Of a stretch of DNA of 64,000 nt, positions 8,539 to 17,192 are shown in pieces (position 1 is the stretch's first letter; every line of letters starts with the position of its first letter). The notes below the pieces were generated by a model, which saw only the letters and a list, made by a program, of their open reading frames with translations, made no database searches and was not told the origin of the DNA. This stretch comes from Flavobacterium sp. J49 (lineage in GTDB: Bacteria > Bacteroidota > Bacteroidia > Flavobacteriales > Flavobacteriaceae). Position numbers and translations under genes: made by a program. The stretch is taken from assembly GCF_011742145.1 (NCBI RefSeq), contig NZ_JAAQQU010000099.1, forward strand, positions 1-64,000, in the 5' to 3' direction.

Positions 8539-10125
8539 TTATAAAATTGAAATTGTGAAGGTTTGTTCCAAAGGCTTTAATTCATTCAATAATTTTTGAA
8601 TTAAATCATTTCCAAAGTCAAGATAAAATTCAGAGAAGTTGTTTCTTCTTTCCTGTAGTGACTGGTTGGGAAACAATTCGTTTTGCAATTGAAGAATACG
8701 TTCTAATTTTTCTGCGTGATTTTTTTTCTCTGCTTTGAGCAAACGTTTTTCAAGGTTTTCTAACCCTTTTAGTTGTTTGACTTCTTGCGCTTTTACGGCA
8801 TTGCCAAAAGATTTGTCGGTTTGTGACGCCATTTGATGTAAAGTGGCAAACTGCTTTTTCAAATGTTCTTTCTGTTCCGTAAAATCAAGATTGAATTGCG
8901 AGAACTCTTGTGTTTTTTTGTTGAATAAATCTTGCTGATTTGAAAATAAATCGGACCACGAAAGGTTTAGTTTGTCTGCTTTTTGCAGTTGCTTTTCGGT
9001 TGCCAAAACTACAGAATTACGCACTAAAAGTATCGGAAATGTAACTTGATTTGCTTCGAAATTAGCCTTTAATTGTAACCAATAAGCAATCTCGCCGCCA
9101 CCGCCAATGTAGCACAGATTAGGCAAAATGACTTCTTGGTAAAGTGGTCGAAGGATTACATTCGGACTGAATTTTTCCGGATTACTCTCTAAAAGCGTCA
9201 GGATTTCGCTTTCTGAAAAGACCAAATTAGTGTTATTGACTTTGAATTGATTATCTTCAAAAACGAGGCGTTCGCGGAGGTTATCCTCTATATAAAAAAG
9301 ATTAATTTCTCTTGGATTTACTTGAATGGTATAGTCACGCAACAGTTCATTAGTCTTAGTGACATTTTGAAATGATGTTTGGTGAAGTAATTCCTCTTTA
9401 GCATAAGAAGTAAACAATTGCTTTAGCGCAACATCATCTCCGTCAAGGATTACCAAACCTTTTTGGCCAAACAATTCGTTGGCTAAAAATCTTGTTGCAT
9501 CGGCCAAATTCGAATATTTCAAGTAGCTGTTATCAAACAATGATTTCAAATAATTGGCGTTGTCTCCTAATCCCAAGTCTTGAGCAAAAACTTCATAAAC
9601 TTCCTCTAAACCTGCTGTCGACAAACGTCCTACTGGTCCGAAACTTTCTCTGTCCCATTGTATTTTCACGTTTTTGAAATGAAAATAATTGATTTCTTCA
9701 AAATCGTGGTCTTCAGTTGCCATCCAATAGATTGGGACAAAATTATAGTCAGGATATGCTTGCTTTAATTCTTGACAAAGATTAATTACTGAAATGATTT
9801 TATACAAAAAATACAGTGGTCCGGTAAACAAATTCAATTGATGACCGGTTGTAATGGTAAAGGTTTTATTGTCGGATAAGAGCGAAATGTTGGTTTTAGT
9901 AGTTTCGGAAATCTCAAACCCTCGGTATTGATTTTCTAAAGCGCTTACCAAAGTTTGTCTGTTGCCAGTGAAGTTTTTCGCCTTTTCTTCTATTTGAGGC
10001 TTGAAGTTTTCCAACTTCGGGAATCGATTGTACAAGGCTTTCAGTTCTGGTTTTTCATCTAAATAATCAACGATTAATTTAGAGAAATACCCCGATTTTT
10101 GATAGCTGATACAGTCGTTTGGCAT
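8539..10125 (-). CDS. bshC: Bacillithiol biosynthesis cysteine-adding enzyme BshC
   Basis: A 528-residue member of the BshC family, which joins cysteine to glucosaminyl-malate in the last step of bacillithiol synthesis. The Rossmann-like core is recognisable from TGHQLNLFTGP at 93-103 and WMATEDHDFEE at 134-144. A long charged coiled coil, rich in Lys, Glu and Gln, occupies about residues 395-500, as in the characterised dimeric enzyme. Length is normal. Its presence implies that the cell uses bacillithiol as a low-molecular-weight thiol. The other bsh genes are not in this window. It precedes ndk in the same orientation. Confidence 0.94.
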   Translation of the reverse strand: MPNDCISYQKSGYFSKLIVDYLDEKPELKALYNRFPKLENFKPQIEEKAKNFTGNRQTLVSALENQYRGFEISETTKTNISLLSDNKTFTITTGHQLNLFTGPLYFLYKIISVINLCQELKQAYPDYNFVPIYWMATEDHDFEEINYFHFKNVKIQWDRESFGPVGRLSTAGLEEVYEVFAQDLGLGDNANYLKSLFDNSYLKYSNLADATRFLANELFGQKGLVILDGDDVALKQLFTSYAKEELLHQTSFQNVTKTNELLRDYTIQVNPREINLFYIEDNLRERLVFEDNQFKVNNTNLVFSESEILTLLESNPEKFSPNVILRPLYQEVILPNLCYIGGGGEIAYWLQLKANFEANQVTFPILLVRNSVVLATEKQLQKADKLNLSWSDLFSNQQDLFNKKTQEFSQFNLDFTEQKEHLKKQFATLHQMASQTDKSFGNAVKAQEVKQLKGLENLEKRLLKAEKKNHAEKLERILQLQNELFPNQSLQERRNNFSEFYLDFGNDLIQKLLNELKPLEQTFTISIL

Positions 10126-10184
10126 GTTTGTTTTTTTGTAAAAATAAGAAAATTGAAACCACTAAAAGGGTTTTTAACTTTCAA

Positions 10185-11156
10185 TTAAGGCGTGATTATC
10201 GTTCCGTATAAATAGTCGTTACCCAAATAAAAATCGCTGTTTCCTTTGGTCATAGTCACCTTCTTCAAACGGATGGTATGCAGAAAAAAGCCCGGTGTAG
10301 AAGTGGTTGTGCTGACTTCAATAATTCCGGTTCCTGCAGTGGCATCACCATAATTGGCGGTCCATTCTTGGTTTAATGTTGGCGTAACCGGTGCCGGAAT
10401 AGTACAGAAATAATCATTATTAATTGTTCCGGAGAATAATTTATAGACCACTTTATTGGTTGAGCTAATCAAAGCCGTTCTGGGTGTAGTTGTAACTTCA
10501 TTTTGAAATAGCGTACCAAAATCGGCTAAGTCTAATACAAAAGCTTCGCTACTGTTAAAATTAAATATTCGGTTGTCACCGGCACAAGTGCTTTTGGCGG
10601 CTTCTTCGTTAAATCCGAAGGCTAACGGACTTTGGGTAGCATTATAATTTCCAAATACAAAAGAGTTTCCGGCATAGGTTTGGGTTGTACCGTCTGGTTT
10701 TAAAAAGACAATGTCTTCAAAAACGATGTAATGTCTGTAACCTGTAATTTGGGTTATCCCGGTAGTTGAATTTACGGTTTTTATAGCGGTGGAAGTGATT
10801 AAAATCGTGCCCGAAGTAGCGTTCCATTCCTCTGACAAATTGGGCGTTGCTGCGGTTACTACATCACAAATGTTATCATCAGTGGGTGTTCCGTTATATT
10901 GTCTGTAAACTACTTCGATATTCCCGCTGATTTGCACTTCAATGGGATCGTTATCAGGGGTTTCGTCATTCACAAATGTCGTTGCCGGAATGGCTAAGAT
11001 TAACATTTTGTTGTCGCTTATTTTATATAGAATGTCTTTTTGAGGACATTTTTGAATCGATACATCGGCAAAGTCAATAGTGTCAACGGTTAAATCACCA
11101 TCATCACAGGCATTGATAAATAAAGCTACGGCTAATAACCCTAAAATTCGTTTCAT
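10185..11156 (-). CDS. Lipoprotein with two tandem copies of an unknown domain
   Basis: A 323-residue exported lipoprotein: signal MKRILGLLAVALFINAC with the lipidated Cys17. The body is an internal duplication that I can align by eye: residues ~35-171 and ~189-319. In each copy a Cys is followed exactly 60 residues later by a second Cys (C37/C97 and C191/C251) and 14 residues after that by Trp in EEW or QEW (W111 and W265), after a TPxL motif. Both copies end in an FGNY- or YLYG-like strand. I do not recognise a named family. The frame is open to 11216, but the signal peptide fixes the start at 11156. Confidence 0.78.
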   Translation of the reverse strand: MKRILGLLAVALFINACDDGDLTVDTIDFADVSIQKCPQKDILYKISDNKMLILAIPATTFVNDETPDNDPIEVQISGNIEVVYRQYNGTPTDDNICDVVTAATPNLSEEWNATSGTILITSTAIKTVNSTTGITQITGYRHYIVFEDIVFLKPDGTTQTYAGNSFVFGNYNATQSPLAFGFNEEAAKSTCAGDNRIFNFNSSEAFVLDLADFGTLFQNEVTTTPRTALISSTNKVVYKLFSGTINNDYFCTIPAPVTPTLNQEWTANYGDATAGTGIIEVSTTTSTPGFFLHTIRLKKVTMTKGNSDFYLGNDYLYGTIITP

Positions 11157-11174
11157 TGGTATAGAGATTTTTAG

Positions 11175-11182
11175 CAAAAATA
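11175..11182 (-). promoter_or_regulatory. Candidate -10 for the duplicated lipoprotein
   Basis: On the minus strand this is TATTTTTG, a match to TAnnTTTG, about 19 bases before the ATG at 11156. Confidence 0.5.
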
Positions 11183-11235
11183 AGTTTTTTATACTATTAA
11201 ATTTATCTTTTATCATTTAATTAGGATACTCGTTT

Positions 11236-11243
11236 TATATTTG
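11236..11243 (+). promoter_or_regulatory. Candidate -10 for the cysteine desulfurase
   Basis: TATATTTG, a perfect TAnnTTTG match, ends only four bases before the ATG at 11248. Transcription would start at or very near the start codon, implying a leaderless or nearly leaderless message. Confidence 0.6.
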
Positions 11244-11247
11244 CATT

Positions 11248-12369
11248 ATGCAAAAAGTATATCTCGATAATGCCGCTACAACGCCCATTCGTCAGGAAGT
11301 TATTGATGAAATGGTGAGCGTGATGCAATCTGATTTTGGTAATCCTTCCTCTACCCACAGCATCGGCAGAAGTGCCAAAGCTGTTATAGAAACTTCGCGT
11401 AAAACCATAGCTAAGTATTTGCATTGCAACGCCCAGGAAATCATTTTTACCTCAAGCGCTACTGAAGCGACCAATTGGATTTTGAGGAGTTCTGTTAAAG
11501 ATTTCGACGTCAAAAGAATCATTACTTCCAAGGTTGAACATCATGCCACTTTATATACGGTACAAGCTTTACAAGAAGAGTTCGGGATAGCCGTTGATTT
11601 TGTAAAAGTGCTCCATGATGGTAGTTTAGATTATGCACAGTTGGCCGAATTGCTCTCGGAGGAAACCAAGACCTTGGTCTCTTTGATGCATGTCAATAAC
11701 GAAACCGGAGTCATTCACGATATTGCCAAAATAGGAGTGTTGTGTCACCAAAACAAAGCATTGTTCCATTGTGATACTGTGCAATCTGTTGGCAAAACGG
11801 AATTGGATTTACAACAATTGCCCATAGATTTCTTAGTAGCGAGTGCGCACAAATTCCATGGTCCAAAAGGAATTGGATTGGCATTTGTTCGGAAAAATTT
11901 GGTTTTACAGCCTATGTTGTTTGGTGGTGAACAAGAAAAAGGTTGGCGCGCCGGAACCGAATCGGTACATCAAATTGCCGGGATGGCCAAGGCTTTGCAG
12001 TTGTCTTATGATTATTTGGAAACAGAAAGAAACTATATAGCTGATTTGAAAGCTTATTGTTTGCAACAATTGCAAATGGCTTTTCCAACAGTAAAACAAA
12101 ACGGAGCGAATACTTTTTACAACATACTGAATGTAGTATTGCCTTTTTCTCCTGAAAAAACCACTATGATTTTGTTTAATCTCGATATGAAAGGCATCGC
12201 TGTTTCTCGTGGAAGTGCTTGCCAAAGCGGAAGTATCAAGCCTTCGCATGTTTTAGCAGAAATGCTTTCGGAGGAAGATTTGACTAAACCGAGTTTACGT
12301 ATTTCATTCAGCCATTACAATACCAAAGAAGAAATTGACTATTTAGTTAAAGTTTTAAAAGAAATCTAA
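11248..12369 (+). CDS. Cysteine desulfurase (NifS/IscS family)
   Basis: A 373-residue fold-type I PLP enzyme that takes sulfur from cysteine, leaving alanine and a protein persulfide for Fe-S cluster or thio-cofactor synthesis. YLDNAATTP opens the protein; the cofactor lysine is K202 in SAHKFHGPKG, and the mobile-loop catalytic cysteine is C325 in GSACQSGS. The loop is of the longer NifS/IscS type rather than SufS type. No iscU or iscA is adjacent, so its sulfur acceptor is unknown. It is divergent from the duplicated lipoprotein gene. Confidence 0.93.
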   Translation: MQKVYLDNAATTPIRQEVIDEMVSVMQSDFGNPSSTHSIGRSAKAVIETSRKTIAKYLHCNAQEIIFTSSATEATNWILRSSVKDFDVKRIITSKVEHHATLYTVQALQEEFGIAVDFVKVLHDGSLDYAQLAELLSEETKTLVSLMHVNNETGVIHDIAKIGVLCHQNKALFHCDTVQSVGKTELDLQQLPIDFLVASAHKFHGPKGIGLAFVRKNLVLQPMLFGGEQEKGWRAGTESVHQIAGMAKALQLSYDYLETERNYIADLKAYCLQQLQMAFPTVKQNGANTFYNILNVVLPFSPEKTTMILFNLDMKGIAVSRGSACQSGSIKPSHVLAEMLSEEDLTKPSLRISFSHYNTKEEIDYLVKVLKEI

Positions 12370-12396
12370 ATTGCTTTATAATTTTTAAAAAAAGCG

Positions 12397-12404
12397 TATT
12401 TTTG
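12397..12404 (+). promoter_or_regulatory. Candidate -10 for the beta-barrel gene
   Basis: TATTTTTG, matching TAnnTTTG, 19 bases before the ATG at 12424. Confidence 0.5.
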
Positions 12405-12423
12405 ATTGACAAAACACCAGCTT

Positions 12424-13038
12424 ATGAAAAATATTGTATTATCAGCGATTGCTTTATTGGGATTATCGTTATCTCTTTCGGCTCAAAAAAAAGGAGATGT
12501 CGAGTTTGGCTTTAATGTAGGTTATAACAGTTATTCTGTTTCTGACGCGCATACTGCTTCGGATGCCGGTATTGGATACAATTTTGCCGGTTCAATTGAC
12601 TATTATTTTTCAAATGCTTGGAGCATCAAAGGAAAATTAATTTATGATCAAAAAGGATGGGATAATGGCTTTATTGAAGACGAGTTTGGCTCTTTTACTA
12701 CCGATTTTAATTTAAATTATGTCACTTTGCCGGTAATGGCCAGTTGGCATTTTGGAAACAATAGGAATTGGTATTTGCATTTCGGACCTTACTTTGGTTT
12801 TCTGCTCAATGCAGAGGAAACCAGATATGGAGAAGATATTACGGAGGCTTTCAATGAAAATGATTTTGGTTTTGCCTTGGGGATTGGAGTTAAGATACCG
12901 GTTTCAAACAAGTTAAAGCTGTTTTTTGAACTTGACGGTCAAGGTGGTTTAACCGATATTTTCAAGCAAAATAATTATTCTGCAGTGACCAATAGCCGTA
13001 CAAGTTTTAATATCGGTCTCAATTTTTTAATGAAGTAA
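12424..13038 (+). CDS. Outer membrane beta-barrel protein (PorT-like family)
   Basis: A 204-residue protein with a signal peptide (MKNIVLSAIALLGLSLSLSA) followed by alternating amphipathic strands: FGFNVGYNSYSV, AGSIDYYF, LNYVTLPVMASWHF and, at the end, TSFNIGLNFLMK. These are the hallmarks of the small 8-stranded outer-membrane beta-barrels (OMP_b-brl family) common in Bacteroidota. No specific function can be assigned. ATG 12424 is chosen because the signal peptide begins there; an in-frame TTG lies at 12406. It may be read from its own promoter, 55 bases after the desulfurase stop. Confidence 0.82.
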   Translation: MKNIVLSAIALLGLSLSLSAQKKGDVEFGFNVGYNSYSVSDAHTASDAGIGYNFAGSIDYYFSNAWSIKGKLIYDQKGWDNGFIEDEFGSFTTDFNLNYVTLPVMASWHFGNNRNWYLHFGPYFGFLLNAEETRYGEDITEAFNENDFGFALGIGVKIPVSNKLKLFFELDGQGGLTDIFKQNNYSAVTNSRTSFNIGLNFLMK

Positions 13039-13060
13039 TCATTTCAGTTTACAATGAATA

Positions 13061-13089
13061 AAAAAATCTGCCATAGTGCAGATTTTTTT
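13061..13089. terminator. Bidirectional terminator between convergent genes
   Basis: AAATCTGC, loop CATAGT, GCAGATTT, with A and T runs on each side. It separates the beta-barrel gene from mlaD. Confidence 0.85.
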
Positions 13090-13105
13090 ATGTTGATCAC
13101 ACGAC

Positions 13106-14086
13106 TTATTTTTTAGCTTCGGCTTTCTTTTTGGCTTTTTCCTGCTTTTTGAAATAGCCTCTGAACAAAAAGTTGCTTTTTAAGGCTTCCAAATTTTCGT
13201 TGAGTTTTTTACTGGCTTCGTTGATATTGGTCATAGTCGAATCGATTTTCTTTACCAGTTTCGGATCGTTTGATAAATAGTTTATGGCACCTTTTCCTTC
13301 TTTGATGTTTAAAATCGTAGCATTAAGATTGCTGACAACTTTATTGATTTCCTGACTTGAAGCATCAAGATTGGTCACTGTTTTTCTGATTTTATTGCCA
13401 ACAACCGTATCTTTTAAAACTCCGATTACATTGTCTTTGTTATCTAAAGCGGCAATTTGTTTGTTCAAATTGTCCATGGTTTGATTGGTTCTTTCACTGG
13501 TAACTCTGAGGTTGTGGATGGTTGCTTTTAAATCTTTGGCCATCACAGTATCCCGAAGTAAAACCCCGATGGTGCCTTTGCCTTGATTAATTTCATTAGT
13601 GATTTTGAGTAAATCTATTGTGAGTTGGGCCGCATTTTGATTGGTTACATTCAAAGTGGTCAGCATATCGTCTGTCCGTACCCGGTTTTGTGATTGAATG
13701 GCATCTCCGGGTCTTACAGGAGGCATATTGCCTTTTCCGGGAATGATATTAATGATTACACTTCCCACTAAACCGTCCGAACCAATAGTGGCCACGGCAT
13801 CTTTTTTAATGTGTGGAAAAATGGCTTTGTCAATTTGCATGTTAACACTGATGGTAGAATCGTTTACAATTTCAATACCTCTAACGGTTCCAACATTGAT
13901 TCCTGAGAACCGAACGTTATTTCCCAATTGCAGTCCACCGACATTGTTAAAAACAGCTTTCAGGTGTTCGGTTTTACCAAACATCTGTTGTTTGTTGCCG
14001 ATAAAATAAATCGCCAAAACAAAAAAGGTTAGTCCGATGATGACGAATAACCCCAAGCGAATTTTTTGTGTGTCTGTTTTTTCCAT
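13106..14086 (-). CDS. MlaD-family MCE lipid transport protein
   Basis: A 326-residue membrane-anchored periplasmic protein. One N-terminal transmembrane helix (about residues 9-29) is followed by a single MCE domain (about 38-118, with NVRFSGINVGTVRGI) and then a long helical region rich in Asn and Lys heptads that probably forms a hexameric tube or stalk. The family binds phospholipids and hands them across the periplasm. It is the last gene of a three-gene operon with the permease and ATPase upstream, eight bases after the ATPase stop. The basic Lys-Ala tail is typical for flavobacterial versions. Confidence 0.92.
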   Translation of the reverse strand: MEKTDTQKIRLGLFVIIGLTFFVLAIYFIGNKQQMFGKTEHLKAVFNNVGGLQLGNNVRFSGINVGTVRGIEIVNDSTISVNMQIDKAIFPHIKKDAVATIGSDGLVGSVIINIIPGKGNMPPVRPGDAIQSQNRVRTDDMLTTLNVTNQNAAQLTIDLLKITNEINQGKGTIGVLLRDTVMAKDLKATIHNLRVTSERTNQTMDNLNKQIAALDNKDNVIGVLKDTVVGNKIRKTVTNLDASSQEINKVVSNLNATILNIKEGKGAINYLSNDPKLVKKIDSTMTNINEASKKLNENLEALKSNFLFRGYFKKQEKAKKKAEAKK

Positions 14087-14094
14087 ATGCTAAT

Positions 14095-14832
14095 TTACTT
14101 AAAAAAGGCTTTAATTTTTGGGTCTTCTGAAGCCGAAAGTTTTTCAAAAGTTCCTTCGGCATAATTGATATTATCGATGAGTAAAATCATTCTATTGGCA
14201 ATAACTCTTGCACAATCCACATCGTGAGTGATAATGATGGAAGAAGTGTTGTATTTCTTTTGAATGGACATCATCAATAGTATAATTTCTTTGGATGTAA
14301 TCGGATCCAGACCGGTGGTGGGTTCATCATACAAAATTATTTTCGGTTGCAGAATTAAGGTTCGTGCCAAAGCAATTCTGCGTTTCATTCCGCCTGACAA
14401 TTCACTGGGCATTAAATCTATGGCGTGAGCCAAACCCACATTCTCCAAAGCTTCCATTACTAAAGGCGTAGTGTCTTCGATTATTCCGAACTTCTTGGTA
14501 TGCCTTCGCAGCGGAAATTCTAAATTCTCTCTCACCGACATCGAATCATACAATGCGCTGCCTTGGAACAAGAAACCGATTTCGGTACGCAACTCATCCA
14601 ATTCCCAATGTTCGAGTTGGTTGATGTTTTTGCCCATTACGGTAATCGTTCCGCTGTCGGGTTCTTCCAAACCAATAAGACATTTAATCATCACCGATTT
14701 TCCGGAACCCGATTTGCCCATGATGACCAAATTTTCGCCTTCGTATAATTCCATGTTAAAACCTTCTAAGACATGGTTGTCACCAAAGCTTTTTCTCAGG
14801 TTTTTGATTTCTATGATGGGTTTTTTATCCAT
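14095..14832 (-). CDS. ABC transporter ATPase of the Mla/MCE system
   Basis: A 245-residue ABC ATPase. Walker A GKSGSGKS is at 39-46, the signature LSGGM at 145-149 and Walker B ILYDEP with D169 and E170. The sequence resembles MlaF, which powers lipid movement through the MlaE permease. ATG 14832 is chosen: it lies five bases after the permease stop, and the longer frame to 14862 would overlap the permease. It lies between permease and MCE protein in a tight operon, so the three very probably form one complex in the inner membrane. Confidence 0.94.
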   Translation of the reverse strand: MDKKPIIEIKNLRKSFGDNHVLEGFNMELYEGENLVIMGKSGSGKSVMIKCLIGLEEPDSGTITVMGKNINQLEHWELDELRTEIGFLFQGSALYDSMSVRENLEFPLRRHTKKFGIIEDTTPLVMEALENVGLAHAIDLMPSELSGGMKRRIALARTLILQPKIILYDEPTTGLDPITSKEIILLMMSIQKKYNTSSIIITHDVDCARVIANRMILLIDNINYAEGTFEKLSASEDPKIKAFFK

Positions 14833-14836
14833 TGGG

Positions 14837-15616
14837 CTAACCATAAAAAATATTAGTGACAAATACAGCTATAAAATCTATAATAAACAACAACATCGAG
14901 GTGTAAACAACTGCAGAATTGGCTGCCAATCCTACACCGGCAGTTCCTTTTTTGCAATTGTACCCTTTGTAGCAACCAACTAATCCTATGGCAAAACCAA
15001 AGAAAAAAGTTTTAAATGTGGTTGGAATCAAATCGCTGAATTGTAAGCTGTCAAAGACCTGATTAAAGTAAAGTAGGAAAGAGACATTGCCTTTTATGTT
15101 TTCTACCATGGCCGAACCAAAAATGGCAATGGTATCTCCAAAGAACACTAATATTGGCAGCATCATTGTGGTTGCCAGAATTCGGGTTACGACTAAATAT
15201 TTAAAAGGATTGGTTCCCGATACTTCCATAGCGTCGATTTGTTCGGTAACGCGCATCGAACCCAATTCGGCTCCAATACCCGAACCGATTCTTCCGGCAC
15301 AAATCAAAGCTGTAATGATTGGGCCTATTTCTCTTATGATAGAAATGCTGACCATTGACGGCATCCAAGAAACAGCTCCGAATTCTTCTAGAGTGGGCCG
15401 CGATTGCAATGTAAAAACCAAACCGATGATAAAACCGGTTACACTTACCAGCAACAAAGAGCGATTACCCATATTGTAACATTGGCGCAAAAATTCTTTG
15501 AGTTCGAAAGGAGGATTGAAAAGTTCTTTAAAAAAACGAGCGGTGAAATAGGAGAGTTCGCCAATTTCAATTAAAAAGTTCTTAAATGATGCTACAACTT
15601 TGGAATTGTTGTTCAT
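14837..15616 (-). CDS. MlaE-family permease
   Basis: A 259-residue integral membrane protein of the MlaE/YrbE family with about five to six membrane segments and the conserved core GPIITALICAGRIGSGIGAELGSM and TEQIDAMEVSGTNP. It is the membrane channel of the MCE lipid transporter, working with the ATPase and MCE protein encoded just downstream. The gene is first in the operon mlaE-mlaF-mlaD. In this phylum such systems are thought to maintain outer membrane lipid asymmetry; direction of transport is not decided by the sequence. Confidence 0.94.
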   Translation of the reverse strand: MNNNSKVVASFKNFLIEIGELSYFTARFFKELFNPPFELKEFLRQCYNMGNRSLLLVSVTGFIIGLVFTLQSRPTLEEFGAVSWMPSMVSISIIREIGPIITALICAGRIGSGIGAELGSMRVTEQIDAMEVSGTNPFKYLVVTRILATTMMLPILVFFGDTIAIFGSAMVENIKGNVSFLLYFNQVFDSLQFSDLIPTTFKTFFFGFAIGLVGCYKGYNCKKGTAGVGLAANSAVVYTSMLLFIIDFIAVFVTNIFYG

Positions 15617-15686
15617 AGATTGAAATTAAGCAAAAATCCTTATCAAATTTAGAAAATTATGCTGAGAATAACTACTTTTTGTCAAC

Positions 15687-15722
15687 AAAAAATCCACTCT
15701 ATCAATATAAATAAAGTGGATT
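15687..15722 (-). terminator. Terminator of the GH13 gene
   Basis: AATCCACT and AGTGGATT pair across a 16-base loop; on the minus strand the stem is followed by TTTTTTG. Confidence 0.7.
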
Positions 15723-15746
15723 CTCGGTACAATTGAACCAATGGTG

Positions 15747-17132
15747 TTATTTTTCCAAAACTGCATACTCCCAAGGTTTTAGCGTTAGGATATCATCTCC
15801 TTTGAGTGCTGTTTTCTTGCCTGAAAACACTTCGGTATAATCACCTTTCAGATATTTGGAATTTAGTTTTACGGTTACCGGTTTATCGCTATAGTTGATA
15901 ATCGGAATTACCCTGTTTTTGTCTTTGGTTCGAGAAAATGAAATCACTTGTTCCATCTTGTCGTTATACAGGCGAACCATTACACCGCCTTCATTACCGT
16001 TCCACAAAGCTGGGTTGCGATGTTTTAGGGCAAAGAGTTTTTTGAACAATCCTTCATAAGGCATTTTGCTCCAATCAATCAAGTCTTTATCGAAAAACTT
16101 GAGCGAACGATTCAAACCAGCTTCTTGTCCACCATAGACTAGCGGCATTCCGTTGATGGTTCCGGTTAAAACGATAGAAGCCTCTAATCCGTCACCAAAA
16201 TTATATTCCATATTATTATTCCAAGAATTCATATCATGGTTATCGGTAAAAAGCATTCTGTATCCATCACGCGGAAAAGTGCTCACGTCATGCGCCATGT
16301 ATTCCACCAAACCGGCTATGCTTTTCTTATCGCGGGTTACGGCGACCATTTTATCGAATAGGGTCCATGAATAAGTCATGTCGAAAGCTTTTTTATGCAA
16401 ATCACGAGATTCCCATTCACCCAGCATAAAAACAGGTTTTACCGCATCCATTTCGGCTCGAGCATTATCCCAAAAATCAGTTGGAATAAATCCGGCAGTA
16501 TCACAACGGTAGCCATCAATATCAAAATCTTTTACCCAATATACTAAAGCTTCGGTCATGTATTTTCGAAGTTCGGGTTTATCATAATCAAAGTCGATTA
16601 CGTCATCCCAATCGTACCAAGGTGTTGGTTGGAAATTGCCTTCTTCTGTTTTAGTATACCAGTCCGGATGGTCTTTGACCAATTGGTTGTCCCAAGAAGA
16701 GTGATTGGCCACCCAGTCAATGATAATATGCATGCCCATGCTGTGGATTTTGTCTACCAAATGTTTGAAATCTTCTTTTGTCCCAAACTCAGGATTAACA
16801 CCGTAATAATCTTTTACCGAATATTCGCTGCCTAAAGTTCCTTTTCGTTTTTCAACACCAATCGGATGAATCGGCATCAGCCAAATAATGTCAATGCCCA
16901 TGGCTTTTATTCTGGGCAAATGCGCTTCAAAAGCTTTGAAAGTGCCTTCGGGTGTAAACTGTCGAATGTTGGCTTCATAAATCGTTGCATTTTTGCTCCA
17001 CTCAGGATGTTTAACTTCAACGAATTCTTTGGGTTGGTAGCGTGAATCACTGGTTTCACCGTTTTTTTCTTTCATACAGCTTACCGAAAGTAAGCCTAAA
17101 GCTAAAAATAAAATTTTGCTGATGGATTTCAT
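15747..17132 (-). CDS. GH13 alpha-amylase family lipoprotein
   Basis: A 461-residue glycoside hydrolase with a lipoprotein signal ending at Cys19 (LLSVSC). All four GH13 signature regions are visible: DWVANH with D139 and H144; GYRCDTAG with the nucleophile D211; LGEWESR with the acid E239; and FTDNHD with H299-D300. It should cleave alpha-1,4-glucans such as starch or maltodextrins in the periplasm or at the cell surface. The last ~90 residues form the small beta domain C. It is not in a visible starch-utilisation (sus) locus; its neighbours are a lipid transporter and a cell-wall peptidase. Confidence 0.93.
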   Translation of the reverse strand: MKSISKILFLALGLLSVSCMKEKNGETSDSRYQPKEFVEVKHPEWSKNATIYEANIRQFTPEGTFKAFEAHLPRIKAMGIDIIWLMPIHPIGVEKRKGTLGSEYSVKDYYGVNPEFGTKEDFKHLVDKIHSMGMHIIIDWVANHSSWDNQLVKDHPDWYTKTEEGNFQPTPWYDWDDVIDFDYDKPELRKYMTEALVYWVKDFDIDGYRCDTAGFIPTDFWDNARAEMDAVKPVFMLGEWESRDLHKKAFDMTYSWTLFDKMVAVTRDKKSIAGLVEYMAHDVSTFPRDGYRMLFTDNHDMNSWNNNMEYNFGDGLEASIVLTGTINGMPLVYGGQEAGLNRSLKFFDKDLIDWSKMPYEGLFKKLFALKHRNPALWNGNEGGVMVRLYNDKMEQVISFSRTKDKNRVIPIINYSDKPVTVKLNSKYLKGDYTEVFSGKKTALKGDDILTLKPWEYAVLEK

Positions 17133-17163
17133 TGTTAAGGAATTAAAAAAAACTAATTTAGAT

Positions 17164-17192
17164 AAAAAAACCGAAACAGTTGTCTCGGTTTA
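17164..17192 (-). terminator. Terminator of the NlpC/P60 gene
   Basis: AACCGA and TCGGTT flank a ten-base loop; the minus strand continues with seven T. The stop codon of the peptidase gene (17190-17192) touches the stem. Confidence 0.65.
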
